Part shown: in pieces, positions 1 to 7,691 of the stretch | How the letters are laid out: every line of letters starts with the position of its first letter | Numbering within the stretch: position 1 is the stretch's first letter | Assembly: GCF_017573465.1 (NCBI RefSeq) | Contig: NZ_JAGEPF010000056.1 | Coordinates: 1-48,781, forward strand | Source: Actinomadura violacea | GTDB lineage: Bacteria; Actinomycetota; Actinomycetes; Streptosporangiales; Streptosporangiaceae | Length of the DNA: 48,781 bases | Direction: 5' to 3' | Translations under genes and position numbers: made by a program | Notes under the pieces: model-generated | The model's database searches: none | Told to the model about the DNA's origin: nothing | Seen by the model: only the letters and a program-made list of their open reading frames with translations

Positions 1-315
1 ATGCGCCACTCGACCACCCCGCCGAAATCGCCGAACTCCTGAACGCCTTCAGCGATCTGCGACTCGACAACCAAAAGGTCGCCTTGGCCGCGCGTGCCGC
101 CAACGATGCGCCACTCGACCACCCCGCCGAAATCGCCGAACTCCTGAACGCCTTCAGCGATCTGCGACTCGACAACCAAAAGGTCGCCTTGGCCGCGCGT
201 GCCGCCAACGATGCGCCACTCGACCACCCCGCAGAAGTCGCCGAACTCCTGAACATTATGCGAGCGCTCGGAGCGGCTACCCAGTGCAATATGTTGATGG
301 CGCGTGCTTCAGTTC
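1..315 (+). repeat. 105-bp coding tandem repeat
   Basis: Bases 1-105 and 106-210 are identical, and a third copy starting at 211 matches for about 20 bases before diverging. The period of 105 bp keeps the frame and corresponds to one 35-residue protein unit. Identical neighbouring units point to recent amplification. Confidence 0.9.
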
Positions 316-842
316 CTGACGCCCCCATTGGCCCCCCTGGATCGGTAGCGATCCTTCTCGCACTCCTTGCCGATCACGCCCATGCAAAGGCTGCAGCTTT
401 GGCTGATCGTGCTGCTGTTAAAACCTCACTGGATCAGCCAGCAGATGTCGCCATCCTGCTCGAAGTGATGCGAGAGCGAAAACTTACGTCCCAAGCCATA
501 ATCTTGGCCAAACGAGCAGTTTGGAACGTCCCGGTCGAGCAGCCGGCACCTATCGCCGACCTTTTGATAGTTCTACAAGAATTTAACTTGCCCATGCAAT
601 CGGCAACTCTAGCCGACCGCGCTGTAAGCAAGACAAGCCTTTCCGCCCCGGCTGATGTAGCCAAACTACTTCATGCGCTCAAGCCAATGCCAGCAATGGC
701 ATCAACTCTGGCCAGGCGTGCCGCAGCTGATGCGCCAGTCGATCAATCCGAAGGAATAACGATCCTGCTGGAATCCCTTCGCCGCATGAAATTCGATGCG
801 CAAGCTGTCGCTCTAGCTGAACGCACAAGAAGCTTTTTCTAA
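1..842 (+). CDS. 35-residue alpha-repeat protein, 5' end outside window
   Basis: The reading frame is open from base 3 to the TAA at 840-842, so only the C-terminal part (about 279 residues) is visible. It is made of about eight units of about 35 residues. Each starts with a P-[LIV]-[DEG]-x-P-[AG] turn, then a helix of the type VAxLL, then a second helix of the type QAxxLAxRA. Two-helix repeats like this stack into TPR/ARM-like solenoids, and similar repeats occur at the C-termini of large actinobacterial proteins whose N-terminal domains vary. No catalytic domain is visible, so the function of the whole protein is unknown. The first units are identical at DNA level and later ones have diverged. 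Codon use in the middle of the gene is more AT-rich than in most of the window, which suggests transfer. It converges on the ParB-like gene at 1086-1475. Confidence 0.7.
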   Translation, partial: APLDHPAEIAELLNAFSDLRLDNQKVALAARAANDAPLDHPAEIAELLNAFSDLRLDNQKVALAARAANDAPLDHPAEVAELLNIMRALGAATQCNMLMARASVPDAPIGPPGSVAILLALLADHAHAKAAALADRAAVKTSLDQPADVAILLEVMRERKLTSQAIILAKRAVWNVPVEQPAPIADLLIVLQEFNLPMQSATLADRAVSKTSLSAPADVAKLLHALKPMPAMASTLARRAAADAPVDQSEGITILLESLRRMKFDAQAVALAERTRSFF

Positions 843-864
843 TTGTGCTCGTGCCGAGCAACGC

Positions 865-1021
865 GCACCGGCCACGGCGCGCACGGGGCCGCACCGGCCA
901 CGGCGCGCACCGGGGCCGCACCGGCCACGGCGCGCACGGGGCCGCACCGGCCACGGCGCGCACGGGGCCGCACCGGCCACGGCGCGCACGGGGCCGCACC
1001 GGCCACGGCGCGCACGGGGCC
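865..1021. repeat. GC-rich tandem array, 26-bp unit, six copies
   Basis: Six head-to-tail copies of a 26-bp unit that begins GCACCGGCCACGG and ends CACGGGGCC. The second copy has one extra C (27 bp). The array lies between the ends of two convergent genes and runs straight into a terminator-like hairpin. A related array with an 18-bp unit sits at the same place in the second copy of the module (44510-44653). Confidence 0.95.
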
Positions 1022-1049
1022 CGGGTGGCGTTCCGCCTACCCGGGCCCC
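1016..1049. terminator. Hairpin between convergent genes
   Basis: The arms GGGGCCCGGGT and ACCCGGGCCCC pair perfectly, with an inner GGCG/CGCC stem, one bulged T and a short TTC loop. It could stop transcription from both sides. The inner loop sequence GGTGGCGTTCCGCCTACC also occurs in the hairpin at 44650-44681. Confidence 0.75.
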
Positions 1050-1085
1050 TTCATGCGTGGTGCGGTGTGTGGTTCGCCTGCCGGT

Positions 1086-1475
1086 CTACCCGCGCCGGTC
1101 GATGCCGCCGCCCATGAGTCGGCAGGCCCGTTCGTCGGCCTCGTCCAAGATGATGATCGGCAGTTCGGTGACGCCGGTCTGCCGGGCCTTGTGGATCCGG
1201 TGCCACCCGTCGATCACGATCGGCCGGTCGGGGTGCGGGATCGGCACGGCCAGCAGCGGGCGGGACAGATCCACCGTCGCCGCATGTTCCGCGTCGATCC
1301 GGATGATGGCACCGAGCCCGCTGATCTCAGCAACGTTCGCGCCCGTGACGGGGTAGCGGGCGGCCGCCCGTGCGGCGGCCGCGACGTCCCATGCCCACCC
1401 GAGCAGGACGAACACCTGGTCGTACGGGTCGTGCGCCGTGTCGCCCGAGGTGCTGTCGACCTGGTCACCGGACAT
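1086..1475 (-). CDS. ParB/sulfiredoxin-fold protein, copy 1
   Basis: A 129-residue protein whose C-terminal half resembles the ParB/Srx nucleotide-binding fold. A predicted strand DLSRPLLAVPIP (residues 69-80) is followed by VIDGWHRIHKA (87-97), matching the family pattern of a G-x-[HR]-R box after a beta strand, and then by GVTELPIIIL. ParB proteins also carry a DNA-binding HTH and a dimer domain, and both are absent here, so this is a single-domain relative. It may work with the neighbouring DNA-binding protein (1583-2623). The start is set by an AAGGAG box about 8 bases before the ATG. It lies beside the GC-rich array, as does its paralogue at 44719-45108, which has the same length and is about three quarters identical by eye. 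The role is not established; partition, CTP/ATP-dependent switching or nuclease activity are all possible for this fold. Confidence 0.7.
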   Translation of the reverse strand: MSGDQVDSTSGDTAHDPYDQVFVLLGWAWDVAAAARAAARYPVTGANVAEISGLGAIIRIDAEHAATVDLSRPLLAVPIPHPDRPIVIDGWHRIHKARQTGVTELPIIILDEADERACRLMGGGIDRRG

Positions 1476-1541
1476 GTAGCGTCTCCTTCGTCATGACAAC
1501 CTCATTGGCTGGGGACGTGGCCCATAGGGCCCGGTCATGAC

Positions 1542-1571
1542 GGGGCGGACGGGCTACCACCCGTCCGCCCC
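1542..1571 (-). terminator. Terminator of the winged-helix gene, copy 1
   Basis: A perfect 12-bp inverted repeat (GGGGCGGACGGG / CCCGTCCGCCCC) with a 6-base loop, just after the stop of the gene at 1583-2623. It is conserved at 45175-45205 in the second copy. Confidence 0.8.
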
Positions 1572-1582
1572 GCCCTACGGGG

Positions 1583-2623
1583 TCACGCGGCGTTCGTGCT
1601 GTCCCCGTCAGGGCTACCGGCGTCCGTGCCGGTGGTGCTGCCATCCCCGGTGGCGCGGTCGGTGGCGGGGTTGGCCGCGCGGAATCGGCGCGGGCGCTCG
1701 CACGTCAGGACCGCCTCACCCCGCCCGACGAGGGTGTCCAGGGCGTTGGCGACGGCGCCGGATGACCGGTCGAGCACCTTGGCGATCTCACCGGGCGTGA
1801 ATTCCAGGCCGGGGAACGCGTTCAGGTGCCCGGCAACCAGGGGCCGCAGCGGCGACGGCGCGCCACGGTCACCCGCCGCGCGCGGCGTCCGCGTCCCGGT
1901 GCCCGTCCGGGCGCCGGTGGTGGTGCGCGTGGTCCGGCGGACGCTACCGGCGTACCGCGCGATGTCCTCCATGCCGCGCGTCACCTGCTCGTCGTCGTCG
2001 GCCGCGATCGCGGCGAGGGTCGTGGTGACCGTGCTGAGAAGGTCGGTCAGGATCACGCGGGCGGTTTCGCGCTTCTCGGCCTTCCGCAGTTCGGCGTCGA
2101 CCCGCGCGCGCCGTTCGGCCTCCTCCTCCTGCGCAAGGCGCAGCGACTCGGCCGCCGCCGCCCGCCGGTCCGCCTCCTCGGCCAGCACCTGCATCGCCGT
2201 GGCCAGGGTGTCCGGTGAGATGACGCCCGTTCCGGCGGCGCCCGGCGACGGCGCGGCGTCGGTGGCCGTGTCGTCCGCCGGGGCCGCCGGGGCGGTGTCA
2301 CCGGCACCGGTGGTGTCCATCGCACCCGTGGTGGCCGTGGGGGCGACTGGCGCCCACACGTCCGGCGTGCGGCCCCGGCCGGTGCCCTCACCGCGCGCCC
2401 GGACCGCGCGTCCGGCGTCCGCGAACGCCGTCAGGGCCTTGGTCACCGTCGCGCGGCTGCTGCCAGACGCCACGGCCAGCGCCGACACGGTCGCACCGTC
2501 CGGCGCGGCGTTCAGCGCGTCCCACACCGCCCCGGCCGCCCCGTCCGGACGCCCGTCCGCCGTACCATCCGCCGGGGCGGTGGTGGCCGTGTCAGTGGTC
2601 GCGGTGGTGTTGGTGTTCGCCAT
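1583..2623 (-). CDS. Winged-helix/coiled-coil/winged-helix DNA-binding protein, copy 1
   Basis: A 346-residue protein. Residues about 30-90 look like a MarR/TrmB-type winged helix, with recognition-helix segment SGSSRATVTKALTAF. A long Thr/Ala/Pro-rich linker follows, then a charged helical stretch at about 145-225 (many AEEADRR, EEEAERR and RKAEKRE blocks) likely to form a coiled coil. A second winged helix follows near the C-terminus (FTPGEIAKVLDRSSGAVANA). Two DNA-binding domains around a dimerising coil suggest a DNA-bridging or regulatory protein. An upstream in-frame ATG at 2695 exists, but the ATG at 2623 has an AGGAGG box 8 bases upstream and the second copy agrees, so I use 2623. It lies upstream of the ParB-like gene on the same strand, with a hairpin between. 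The family is not one I can name. Confidence 0.75.
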   Translation of the reverse strand: MANTNTTATTDTATTAPADGTADGRPDGAAGAVWDALNAAPDGATVSALAVASGSSRATVTKALTAFADAGRAVRARGEGTGRGRTPDVWAPVAPTATTGAMDTTGAGDTAPAAPADDTATDAAPSPGAAGTGVISPDTLATAMQVLAEEADRRAAAAESLRLAQEEEAERRARVDAELRKAEKRETARVILTDLLSTVTTTLAAIAADDDEQVTRGMEDIARYAGSVRRTTRTTTGARTGTGTRTPRAAGDRGAPSPLRPLVAGHLNAFPGLEFTPGEIAKVLDRSSGAVANALDTLVGRGEAVLTCERPRRFRAANPATDRATGDGSTTGTDAGSPDGDSTNAA

Positions 2624-2682
2624 TGTTTCTGCCTCCTGAATGGCGGCCGGTTCGGCGGGACTTTCCCGCCCGGCGTCGTCCG

Positions 2683-2802
2683 CCATGACGACCATTTCTC
2701 GACGTCGCGGCTAATGCAACACGGAGCGCCGACGAATTGTGTCGCCCGAACGGCTGGAGAGGCTTACCTCAGTAAACAACATTTTAATGACCGGGCCGGC
2801 TT
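2683..2802 (-). promoter_or_regulatory. Conserved non-coding block upstream of winged-helix gene, copy 1
   Basis: About 120 bases upstream of the winged-helix gene are almost unchanged in the second module copy (46285-46402), although the DNA just beyond is not similar. The block contains the small inverted repeat GAGG-CTTA-CCTC (about 2759-2770). A promoter and operator for the winged-helix gene is the simplest reading. I cannot place -35/-10 boxes with confidence. Confidence 0.5.
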
Positions 2803-3208
2803 TGGCGACCTCTGTCGAATCTCGACACAGCCTTCTCATGCCGTTGCGCCACACTCGTGCGTCCCGCTAGCCGCCCGATGGGCGTCGACTCGGTGCGTCG
2901 CGCACGTCTCTCATCACTCTCGGCATGCACAGGCAATGACACTGACACCCTTACGGATATTCGGGGGAATAATAAAAGGCGGAGGAGGAGGCCCCATAGG
3001 AAAAGAAGTGGAGCTTCAGTGCGAGCGGCCGCACCCCTACACTCTCCCCCTCTGGGGGATATCCGGGCGCACCGACGCCCCACCCTGAACACGCCCTGAC
3101 CTGTGCAGACGCGACGATGCGAGCCGGGCGACCATAGGCGCACCCCCGATCGCCCCACCGACCAACCCCCCGACTGCCCCACCCTCCGTCGCCCGGTGCA
3201 CAGGCAAA
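2803..3208. other. Intergenic stretch without a convincing gene
   Basis: This stretch lies between the winged-helix gene and the terminators of the ATPase gene. It contains a perfect TCCCCC-TCT-GGGGGA hairpin near 3047-3061 and a plus-strand Pro-codon-rich run near 3140-3185. Both have loose counterparts in the second module copy (46640-46790). No reading frame here is conserved well enough to call a gene. Confidence 0.4.
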
Positions 3209-3245
3209 GGCCCTGTCCGCACCTGGCGAAGGTGCAGACAGGGCC
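3209..3245 (-). terminator. Second hairpin downstream of the ATPase gene, copy 1
   Basis: An inverted repeat GGCCCTGTC-CGCACC / GGTGC-A-GACAGGGCC with a 7-base loop. A matching hairpin is at 46815-46853. Confidence 0.65.
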
Positions 3246-3273
3246 CGAGCGCAGTCCTAGCCTGAAGGTGCGG

Positions 3274-3300
3274 GACCAGCCTGCTAACCCCAGGCTGGTC
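3274..3300 (-). terminator. First hairpin downstream of the ATPase gene, copy 1
   Basis: A perfect 10-bp inverted repeat (GACCAGCCTG / CAGGCTGGTC, loop CTAACCC) ends 5 bases from the ATPase stop codon. It is conserved at 46877-46907. Confidence 0.8.
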
Positions 3301-3305
3301 TCGCC

Positions 3306-3794
3306 CTATGCGGCTGGGGCAGCGGGTGTGACCAGCGGCGGGTCATCGTACGGCTTGTCGAGACAGATCAGGTCCGCCCAGACCGTGTGACCCTCGATCG
3401 GGCTCCCGTGGACGCCGAGCATCGCGGCCATCTGCGAAACAGCCCGCAGCCCACGCCCGCCCTCGGCCTCGACCGGACCGTTCAGCGGGTCATGCCGCAC
3501 CGTCGGGTACCCGCCCCCGCCGAGGTCACTGACACCGACGTAGGCCAGGCCGCCGAGCACCAGCTCGACGGTGAACCGACCGCCCTGCTGCCCCGAGCGG
3601 GTGTGCCGAACCGCGTTCGTGGACAGCTCCGTCACCACGAACCCCACTTCCGCAGCAATCGAGGTCTCGGCGAACAGGAACATCGCGAACTGCCTCGCCA
3701 GCGGGATCTGGTCCACTCGCCCCGGGAAGACGCGGCGCCATGACATCGACGCGCCCATCACCGAGGCCGCGGGTTCGAGGTTGAATCTCACCAT
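3306..3794 (-). CDS. RsbW-like HATPase domain protein, copy 1
   Basis: A 162-residue GHKL ATPase of the anti-sigma/serine-kinase type. The N box is ELSTNAVRH (residues 56-64), the G1 box starts at D90 (DLGGGG) and the G2 box is EGGRGL (111-116). Such proteins bind ATP and control partner sigma factors or regulators in the cytosol. They are abundant in filamentous actinomycetes, often beside DUF397/XRE pairs, but none is adjacent here. The start was moved from an upstream in-frame ATG (3899) to the ATG at 3794, which has AGGAGG 9 bases upstream and matches the start of the copy at 46911-47390. The homology between copies continues upstream of the gene to about 3907. Confidence 0.85.
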   Translation of the reverse strand: MVRFNLEPAASVMGASMSWRRVFPGRVDQIPLARQFAMFLFAETSIAAEVGFVVTELSTNAVRHTRSGQQGGRFTVELVLGGLAYVGVSDLGGGGYPTVRHDPLNGPVEAEGGRGLRAVSQMAAMLGVHGSPIEGHTVWADLICLDKPYDDPPLVTPAAPAA

Positions 3795-3986
3795 TCCCTG
3801 ATTCCTCCTGACCGGCCGCCGCGCCGCCGTGTCCCATTGACGGCGAATCAGCGCGGCGAACCGGCGACCATCAAGGAACAGCTCGGATCGGCATGTCAAG
3901 CCCGACCAGGCATTTTACACGGGCAGGCGCATCTGGCATTTAGTATCCGCCTCTCCTCGCAGGCGCCACGGTTGCGAAAGGAGCCA

Positions 3987-4601
3987 CTACTTCATCTTTT
4001 CCCCTGCTTCGCAGGCCTCGATGAAAAGCTCGTCGCCGTTCGGGAAGTCGACGTCCGCGTAGGTGATGAGATGGGTCAGTAGGCTCCGGCAGTCCCCGCC
4101 GGCATCGGGGATCTCGTCATCAGTGACGCGCTGCCCCTTAGCGATCTTCTGAACCAGTTGGGTGTAGGTCGTGGTCGCGCCCGTTGTGGTATCAACCAGG
4201 ACGAACTTCTGTTCTTTGGGGGTGTCTGCAGGCTGGATGGCGTTGTTCTCCTGCTGGCGGCGGGCTTCCAGCCCCTTCTTGCAGGCTTCGATCGCCAGGT
4301 CTTCTCCCGCCGGGAACTGTGCACCTTCGAGGCGGCCGGTTGAGATGACTCGCTCGCAGAAGCTGTGCCACTCCGCAGGCTCACCGGCTTCTTCGATGCT
4401 CCCCTGCTTGATGTTCTCAACGACTTCACGGTAGGTGGTGGTCGACCCATCGGCGTCCCTGATCAGCACGATGCCATCTTTGGAGGAGCTGGCCGTCGGC
4501 TTGGCGGATGCGGCAGAGGGACTCTTCGGATGCTCGGCCCCACCGCAGGCAGTCAGAGCAAACAGGACAGAGGTGACCACGAGGGGCAACATGCGCAGCA
4601 T
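3987..4601 (-). CDS. Lipoprotein with two similar C-terminal halves
   Basis: A 204-residue predicted lipoprotein. A signal peptide with lipobox LTAC (Cys19) is followed by a Ser/Ala/Pro/Lys-rich spacer. The mature part is an internal duplication. Residues about 43-110 and 132-200 share the order [IV]LxxxxxGxTTTY, a basic helix, a Cys, then FPxGxxLxIEAC. Each half has two cysteines (82/107 and 171/197), which probably form one disulfide per half outside the membrane. An AGGA box lies 7 bases before the ATG. It lies downstream of the Tad operon on the same strand but 345 bases beyond its last gene, so co-transcription is uncertain. No named family recognised. Confidence 0.75.
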   Translation of the reverse strand: MLRMLPLVVTSVLFALTACGGAEHPKSPSAASAKPTASSSKDGIVLIRDADGSTTTYREVVENIKQGSIEEAGEPAEWHSFCERVISTGRLEGAQFPAGEDLAIEACKKGLEARRQQENNAIQPADTPKEQKFVLVDTTTGATTTYTQLVQKIAKGQRVTDDEIPDAGGDCRSLLTHLITYADVDFPNGDELFIEACEAGEKMK

Positions 4602-4670
4602 GGAGGGATCCTAGAGTGTGCGCAGGTCAGGCATGGAAAGAGGCGGCCGCTCAACGGAACCGAGCAGACC

Positions 4671-4826
4671 ATGCCGGAGGAAGAGCGTCCCGGTACGCCG
4701 CATCAGTGCGAGTGGCAGCACCTCGCTGGCTACCCGACCGTGAACCCAGACTGTGAGTTCTACGGCCGAGGCTTCTCAGCACGGTTTTCAATCGCCCCCG
4801 ATGCGGCCGAGGGGCGGCTTGTGTAA
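4671..4826 (+). CDS. Possible 51-residue protein
   Basis: An ATG-to-TAA frame of 51 codons in the gap between two minus-strand genes. The product begins MPEEERPGTP and contains CEWQHLAGYP and NPDCEFYG, an aromatic, two-cysteine composition unlike random high-GC frames. No good ribosome binding site precedes it. It could be a small element-encoded protein or chance. The same frame stays open further upstream (to 4365) across the lipoprotein gene, which weakens the case. Confidence 0.3.
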   Translation: MPEEERPGTPHQCEWQHLAGYPTVNPDCEFYGRGFSARFSIAPDAAEGRLV

Positions 4827-4946
4827 GCGGCTGCGCCTGAATCGCGTACCGGGCGCCCGAGCGACGTCGTACTGAGCGTCCTTTTGTCGGCCAGAGGAAC
4901 GGGTTCTTCGTCGATGTCGGTCCGGACGGGACTGTCAGTGGCCACT

Positions 4947-7691
4947 TCACGTCCGCTTCAACGTCTGTGCGGGGAAGTTGGCGAGCTTGCGGCTCTCGTC
5001 GCTGGGTTCGGCGTCGATCTCCTCGAGGCGGACAGCGAGGAACCGGTAGGTACGCTGGACAGCGTCCGGGCGGTTCAGGCGGGCTTGCAGTCGCATGATG
5101 TGCTGATAGAGCGGTTCGGCGTAGGGGTCGTGGGTGATGGCCTGCTCCAGCGCCGCCAACGCTTGTTGCGGATCGTTCTCCTGGAGGAGCTGGGCGAGGT
5201 CTGTACAGGCGTTGCCGATGGCGCGGCGAAGGTGCTCACGGTGGGCTTCGACCCATGCTCCTGAGATGCCGCTGGCGAACTCACCCGTGTAAAGGTCGAC
5301 GGCGAGCGTCAGCGCCTTAATGCGAGCGGCGTCGTCGGTGGCCTGCCGGGCATCGGCGACGGCGGAGGTCAGTGCCCATAGGTCGACGCCGACCGCGCCG
5401 GGGTCCACACGGTAACGACCGTCGCTGTGGATGATGTACATGGTTTGACCACCGGTCGTGGCCCGAAGGACGCTGCGGATATTCGTGACCGCGCTGTTAA
5501 ATCTCGTGACGGCGCTCTTGGGGTTGAGGTCCGGCCAAAGCTCGGCCGTGGCTGTGTCGCGGGCGACGCCATCCGGATGCAGGGACAGGTAGGCGAGCAG
5601 GCTGCGAGCGCTCCGGCGTAGGCCGGTGTTGATGGGGCCGTCTGGGGTGCGCAGGCAAACGTGTCCGAGAACGTCCAGGCGAGCGGGTGGACCACCGGTT
5701 TCTCCCGACGGGCGTGGTGGCGGGACGACGGCCGGGACGACGTGCGGTTCCGGGTCCGGCTCTGGATTCGTGTTCGGTGGCGGAGTTAGAACGCCGGGCT
5801 CGGTGCCGGTGGCGGTTCGGATGGTCTGCAGCATGCCGGCGGCGTCGTCGGTGGTCAGTTGGAACAGGCGGGAGCCGGTGAACCGTCCGGCATCGGGGCC
5901 GTGAGCATTCGTGACGGTCGCGTCGCCGGAGAGTTCCACGCTGGTGCCTGACGGCCAGGCACCGAGGACCAGGACGCCGATGTTGTGGCGGTGGCCGAGT
6001 GTGGAGAGGACGTGCACGGCGCCGGCATCCTGCTCGGGGACCGACGCGATCAGCATCACGGTAGGCAGGGGCTCGGCGGGGTCGGCGGCGCGCAGGGAGG
6101 GCACGTCAGGTAGGTCAGTCATCGCCAACAGTCGGCCGCGATGCAGGAGTTCGGCTTCCAGGTGGCTGGTCGCCTCGGGTAGGGACGGCGTGATGGTGCA
6201 GGCATCGAGCGCCGCAGCCAGGTCGGTGATGTCCTCCCCTGGGAAGAGCGCTTGTGCGTCGGCCCGCGGAATGACGATCTCGGCGCGGTACCGGTGCGCC
6301 TTGGCCAGGAGCTCGGTGGTGATGGCCCGGGCCGCCGCGTGGGCACCGTCTCCCGACAGGCCGAGGCTGAGGCCGGCCAGCGGCACGGCGACCGCGTGCC
6401 CGTCGCGCACACCTATGACGAGGTGGTTGGGCTCCGCCGCCTCCAGGTCTTCGCGGACGAGTTCGGGGTCGGACGGAAGACGAACGTCACGGTCGGCGTA
6501 GGTGGACATGTGGGCTTGGCGGGCCTTGCGGACGGAGTCCGGGATCGGAGGCTCGGTGGCGCGTCCCCACGAGTTCGAGTCGGTGTTGATCGGACGTCGG
6601 CGGCGCCTGTGCAAGCGGGTGGCGGCCACGGCGACACTGAGCGCGGCGGCGAGACCGATACCGATCCAGGAGCCGGACGATAGGGAGATCGCCTGCGGTG
6701 AATGGTGGTCGTCCTGGTGATCGCCCTGGTGGTGCGGTGTCGACGGTGCTGGGCTGGCGGGCGGCGCCACGACCGGGGCCGGCACCTCCGAGGGCCTCGT
6801 CTCGACGGATGATGAGCGCAGGGTCGGCGGCGTTCGGGCGTCACTCGTCTTGCCGTGCTTCGGCGGGGCCGAGGGTCTGGCCGCATGCGGTGTCGTTCGC
6901 GGCGGCGAAGACGCGCTCTTCGGGCTTCCGAGCCGTGGAAGCCGGACACGTTGCCCGGGGTGGAGGACGTCAGGGTCGGTGAGAGCGGGGGCTCCATGGG
7001 GCTGCTTGATGCCCTGGCTGGCCTTGAAGATCTTGGGGTACTGGGCGCCTGAACCGTAGATGCGGCGGGCGAGATTCCACAGGGTGTCGCCTCGCTTGAC
7101 GGTGTGCGTCTGCCAAGGATGACCGCCAGTCTCCGGGCCGGGCGGTGCCTCGTTGGCGAGCAGTGGCGTCCATTCGGATGCAGTCGGCTCCGGTTCCGGT
7201 GTGGCGTGCCCCGACGACAGGTGACCGGGAGCGTTGGGTTGAGGGTCGGCGGCCGCATGGACGCCGGTCGCGGCGTGGACGTCCGTCGCGGCGGAGGCAG
7301 ACGTGGCGAGCGACGCGGCGACGCTGAAGGCGAGCGCAGCGGTTGTGATCAGTTCGCGGGTCAATTGCTGCAGCGGCCGGACCGGGCGCGGGAGGAGAGG
7401 CGTCTCTCGTCCGACCAGGAAGCTGATCACGTCGGCGCAGACGCTGAGTACGAACACGCACCAGGCTCCCCAGCCGATGAGCCAGAGCGTTGCCAGGAAC
7501 ACGCTGTGGTCGGTGTCCTGCCGCATCAGGACGAGGCGGATCTCCTCCCCGGACGGGATTCTGTCGGGGATGGGAGATCCGTTCATCTTGTACATCGCGA
7601 CCGGGGACCCGACCAGCAGGAAGCCGAAGACCATGAGGGCGCCGAGCCCGCGCACGAAGTCGGCGAGGCGGCTCGTACCGGTGTAGGTCAT
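4947..7691 (-). CDS. LysM and BTAD domain membrane protein of the Tad locus
   Basis: A 914-residue protein. Predicted membrane helices lie at about 14-36, 67-90 and 113-133. They are followed by a LysM peptidoglycan-binding domain at about 195-254 (start HTVKRGDTLWNLARRIYG), a low-complexity Pro-rich region, another hydrophobic helix before an Arg-rich stop (GIGLAAALSVAVAATRLHRR), and a large middle region. The last 250 or so residues form an OmpR/SARP-like winged helix plus a BTAD all-helical domain (for example AVTRFNSAVTNIRSVLRATT). This fusion is seen in actinobacterial Tad loci and probably couples wall or envelope sensing to pilus assembly, but its role is not proven. The true start is the ATG at 7691, which overlaps the previous stop by 4 bases. 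The longer in-frame extension is a shadow of the TadG-like gene. Confidence 0.85.
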   Translation of the reverse strand: MTYTGTSRLADFVRGLGALMVFGFLLVGSPVAMYKMNGSPIPDRIPSGEEIRLVLMRQDTDHSVFLATLWLIGWGAWCVFVLSVCADVISFLVGRETPLLPRPVRPLQQLTRELITTAALAFSVAASLATSASAATDVHAATGVHAAADPQPNAPGHLSSGHATPEPEPTASEWTPLLANEAPPGPETGGHPWQTHTVKRGDTLWNLARRIYGSGAQYPKIFKASQGIKQPHGAPALTDPDVLHPGQRVRLPRLGSPKSASSPPRTTPHAARPSAPPKHGKTSDARTPPTLRSSSVETRPSEVPAPVVAPPASPAPSTPHHQGDHQDDHHSPQAISLSSGSWIGIGLAAALSVAVAATRLHRRRRRPINTDSNSWGRATEPPIPDSVRKARQAHMSTYADRDVRLPSDPELVREDLEAAEPNHLVIGVRDGHAVAVPLAGLSLGLSGDGAHAAARAITTELLAKAHRYRAEIVIPRADAQALFPGEDITDLAAALDACTITPSLPEATSHLEAELLHRGRLLAMTDLPDVPSLRAADPAEPLPTVMLIASVPEQDAGAVHVLSTLGHRHNIGVLVLGAWPSGTSVELSGDATVTNAHGPDAGRFTGSRLFQLTTDDAAGMLQTIRTATGTEPGVLTPPPNTNPEPDPEPHVVPAVVPPPRPSGETGGPPARLDVLGHVCLRTPDGPINTGLRRSARSLLAYLSLHPDGVARDTATAELWPDLNPKSAVTRFNSAVTNIRSVLRATTGGQTMYIIHSDGRYRVDPGAVGVDLWALTSAVADARQATDDAARIKALTLAVDLYTGEFASGISGAWVEAHREHLRRAIGNACTDLAQLLQENDPQQALAALEQAITHDPYAEPLYQHIMRLQARLNRPDAVQRTYRFLAVRLEEIDAEPSDESRKLANFPAQTLKRT

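Noticed and set aside
865..1021. CRISPR array
   Set aside because: Units are head-to-tail without unique spacers and no cas genes are present.
843..1496. Plus-strand frames across the 26-bp array encoding Ala/Thr/Gly/Arg repeats
   Set aside because: They are translations of the tandem repeat and of the antisense of the ParB-like gene; no ribosome binding site.
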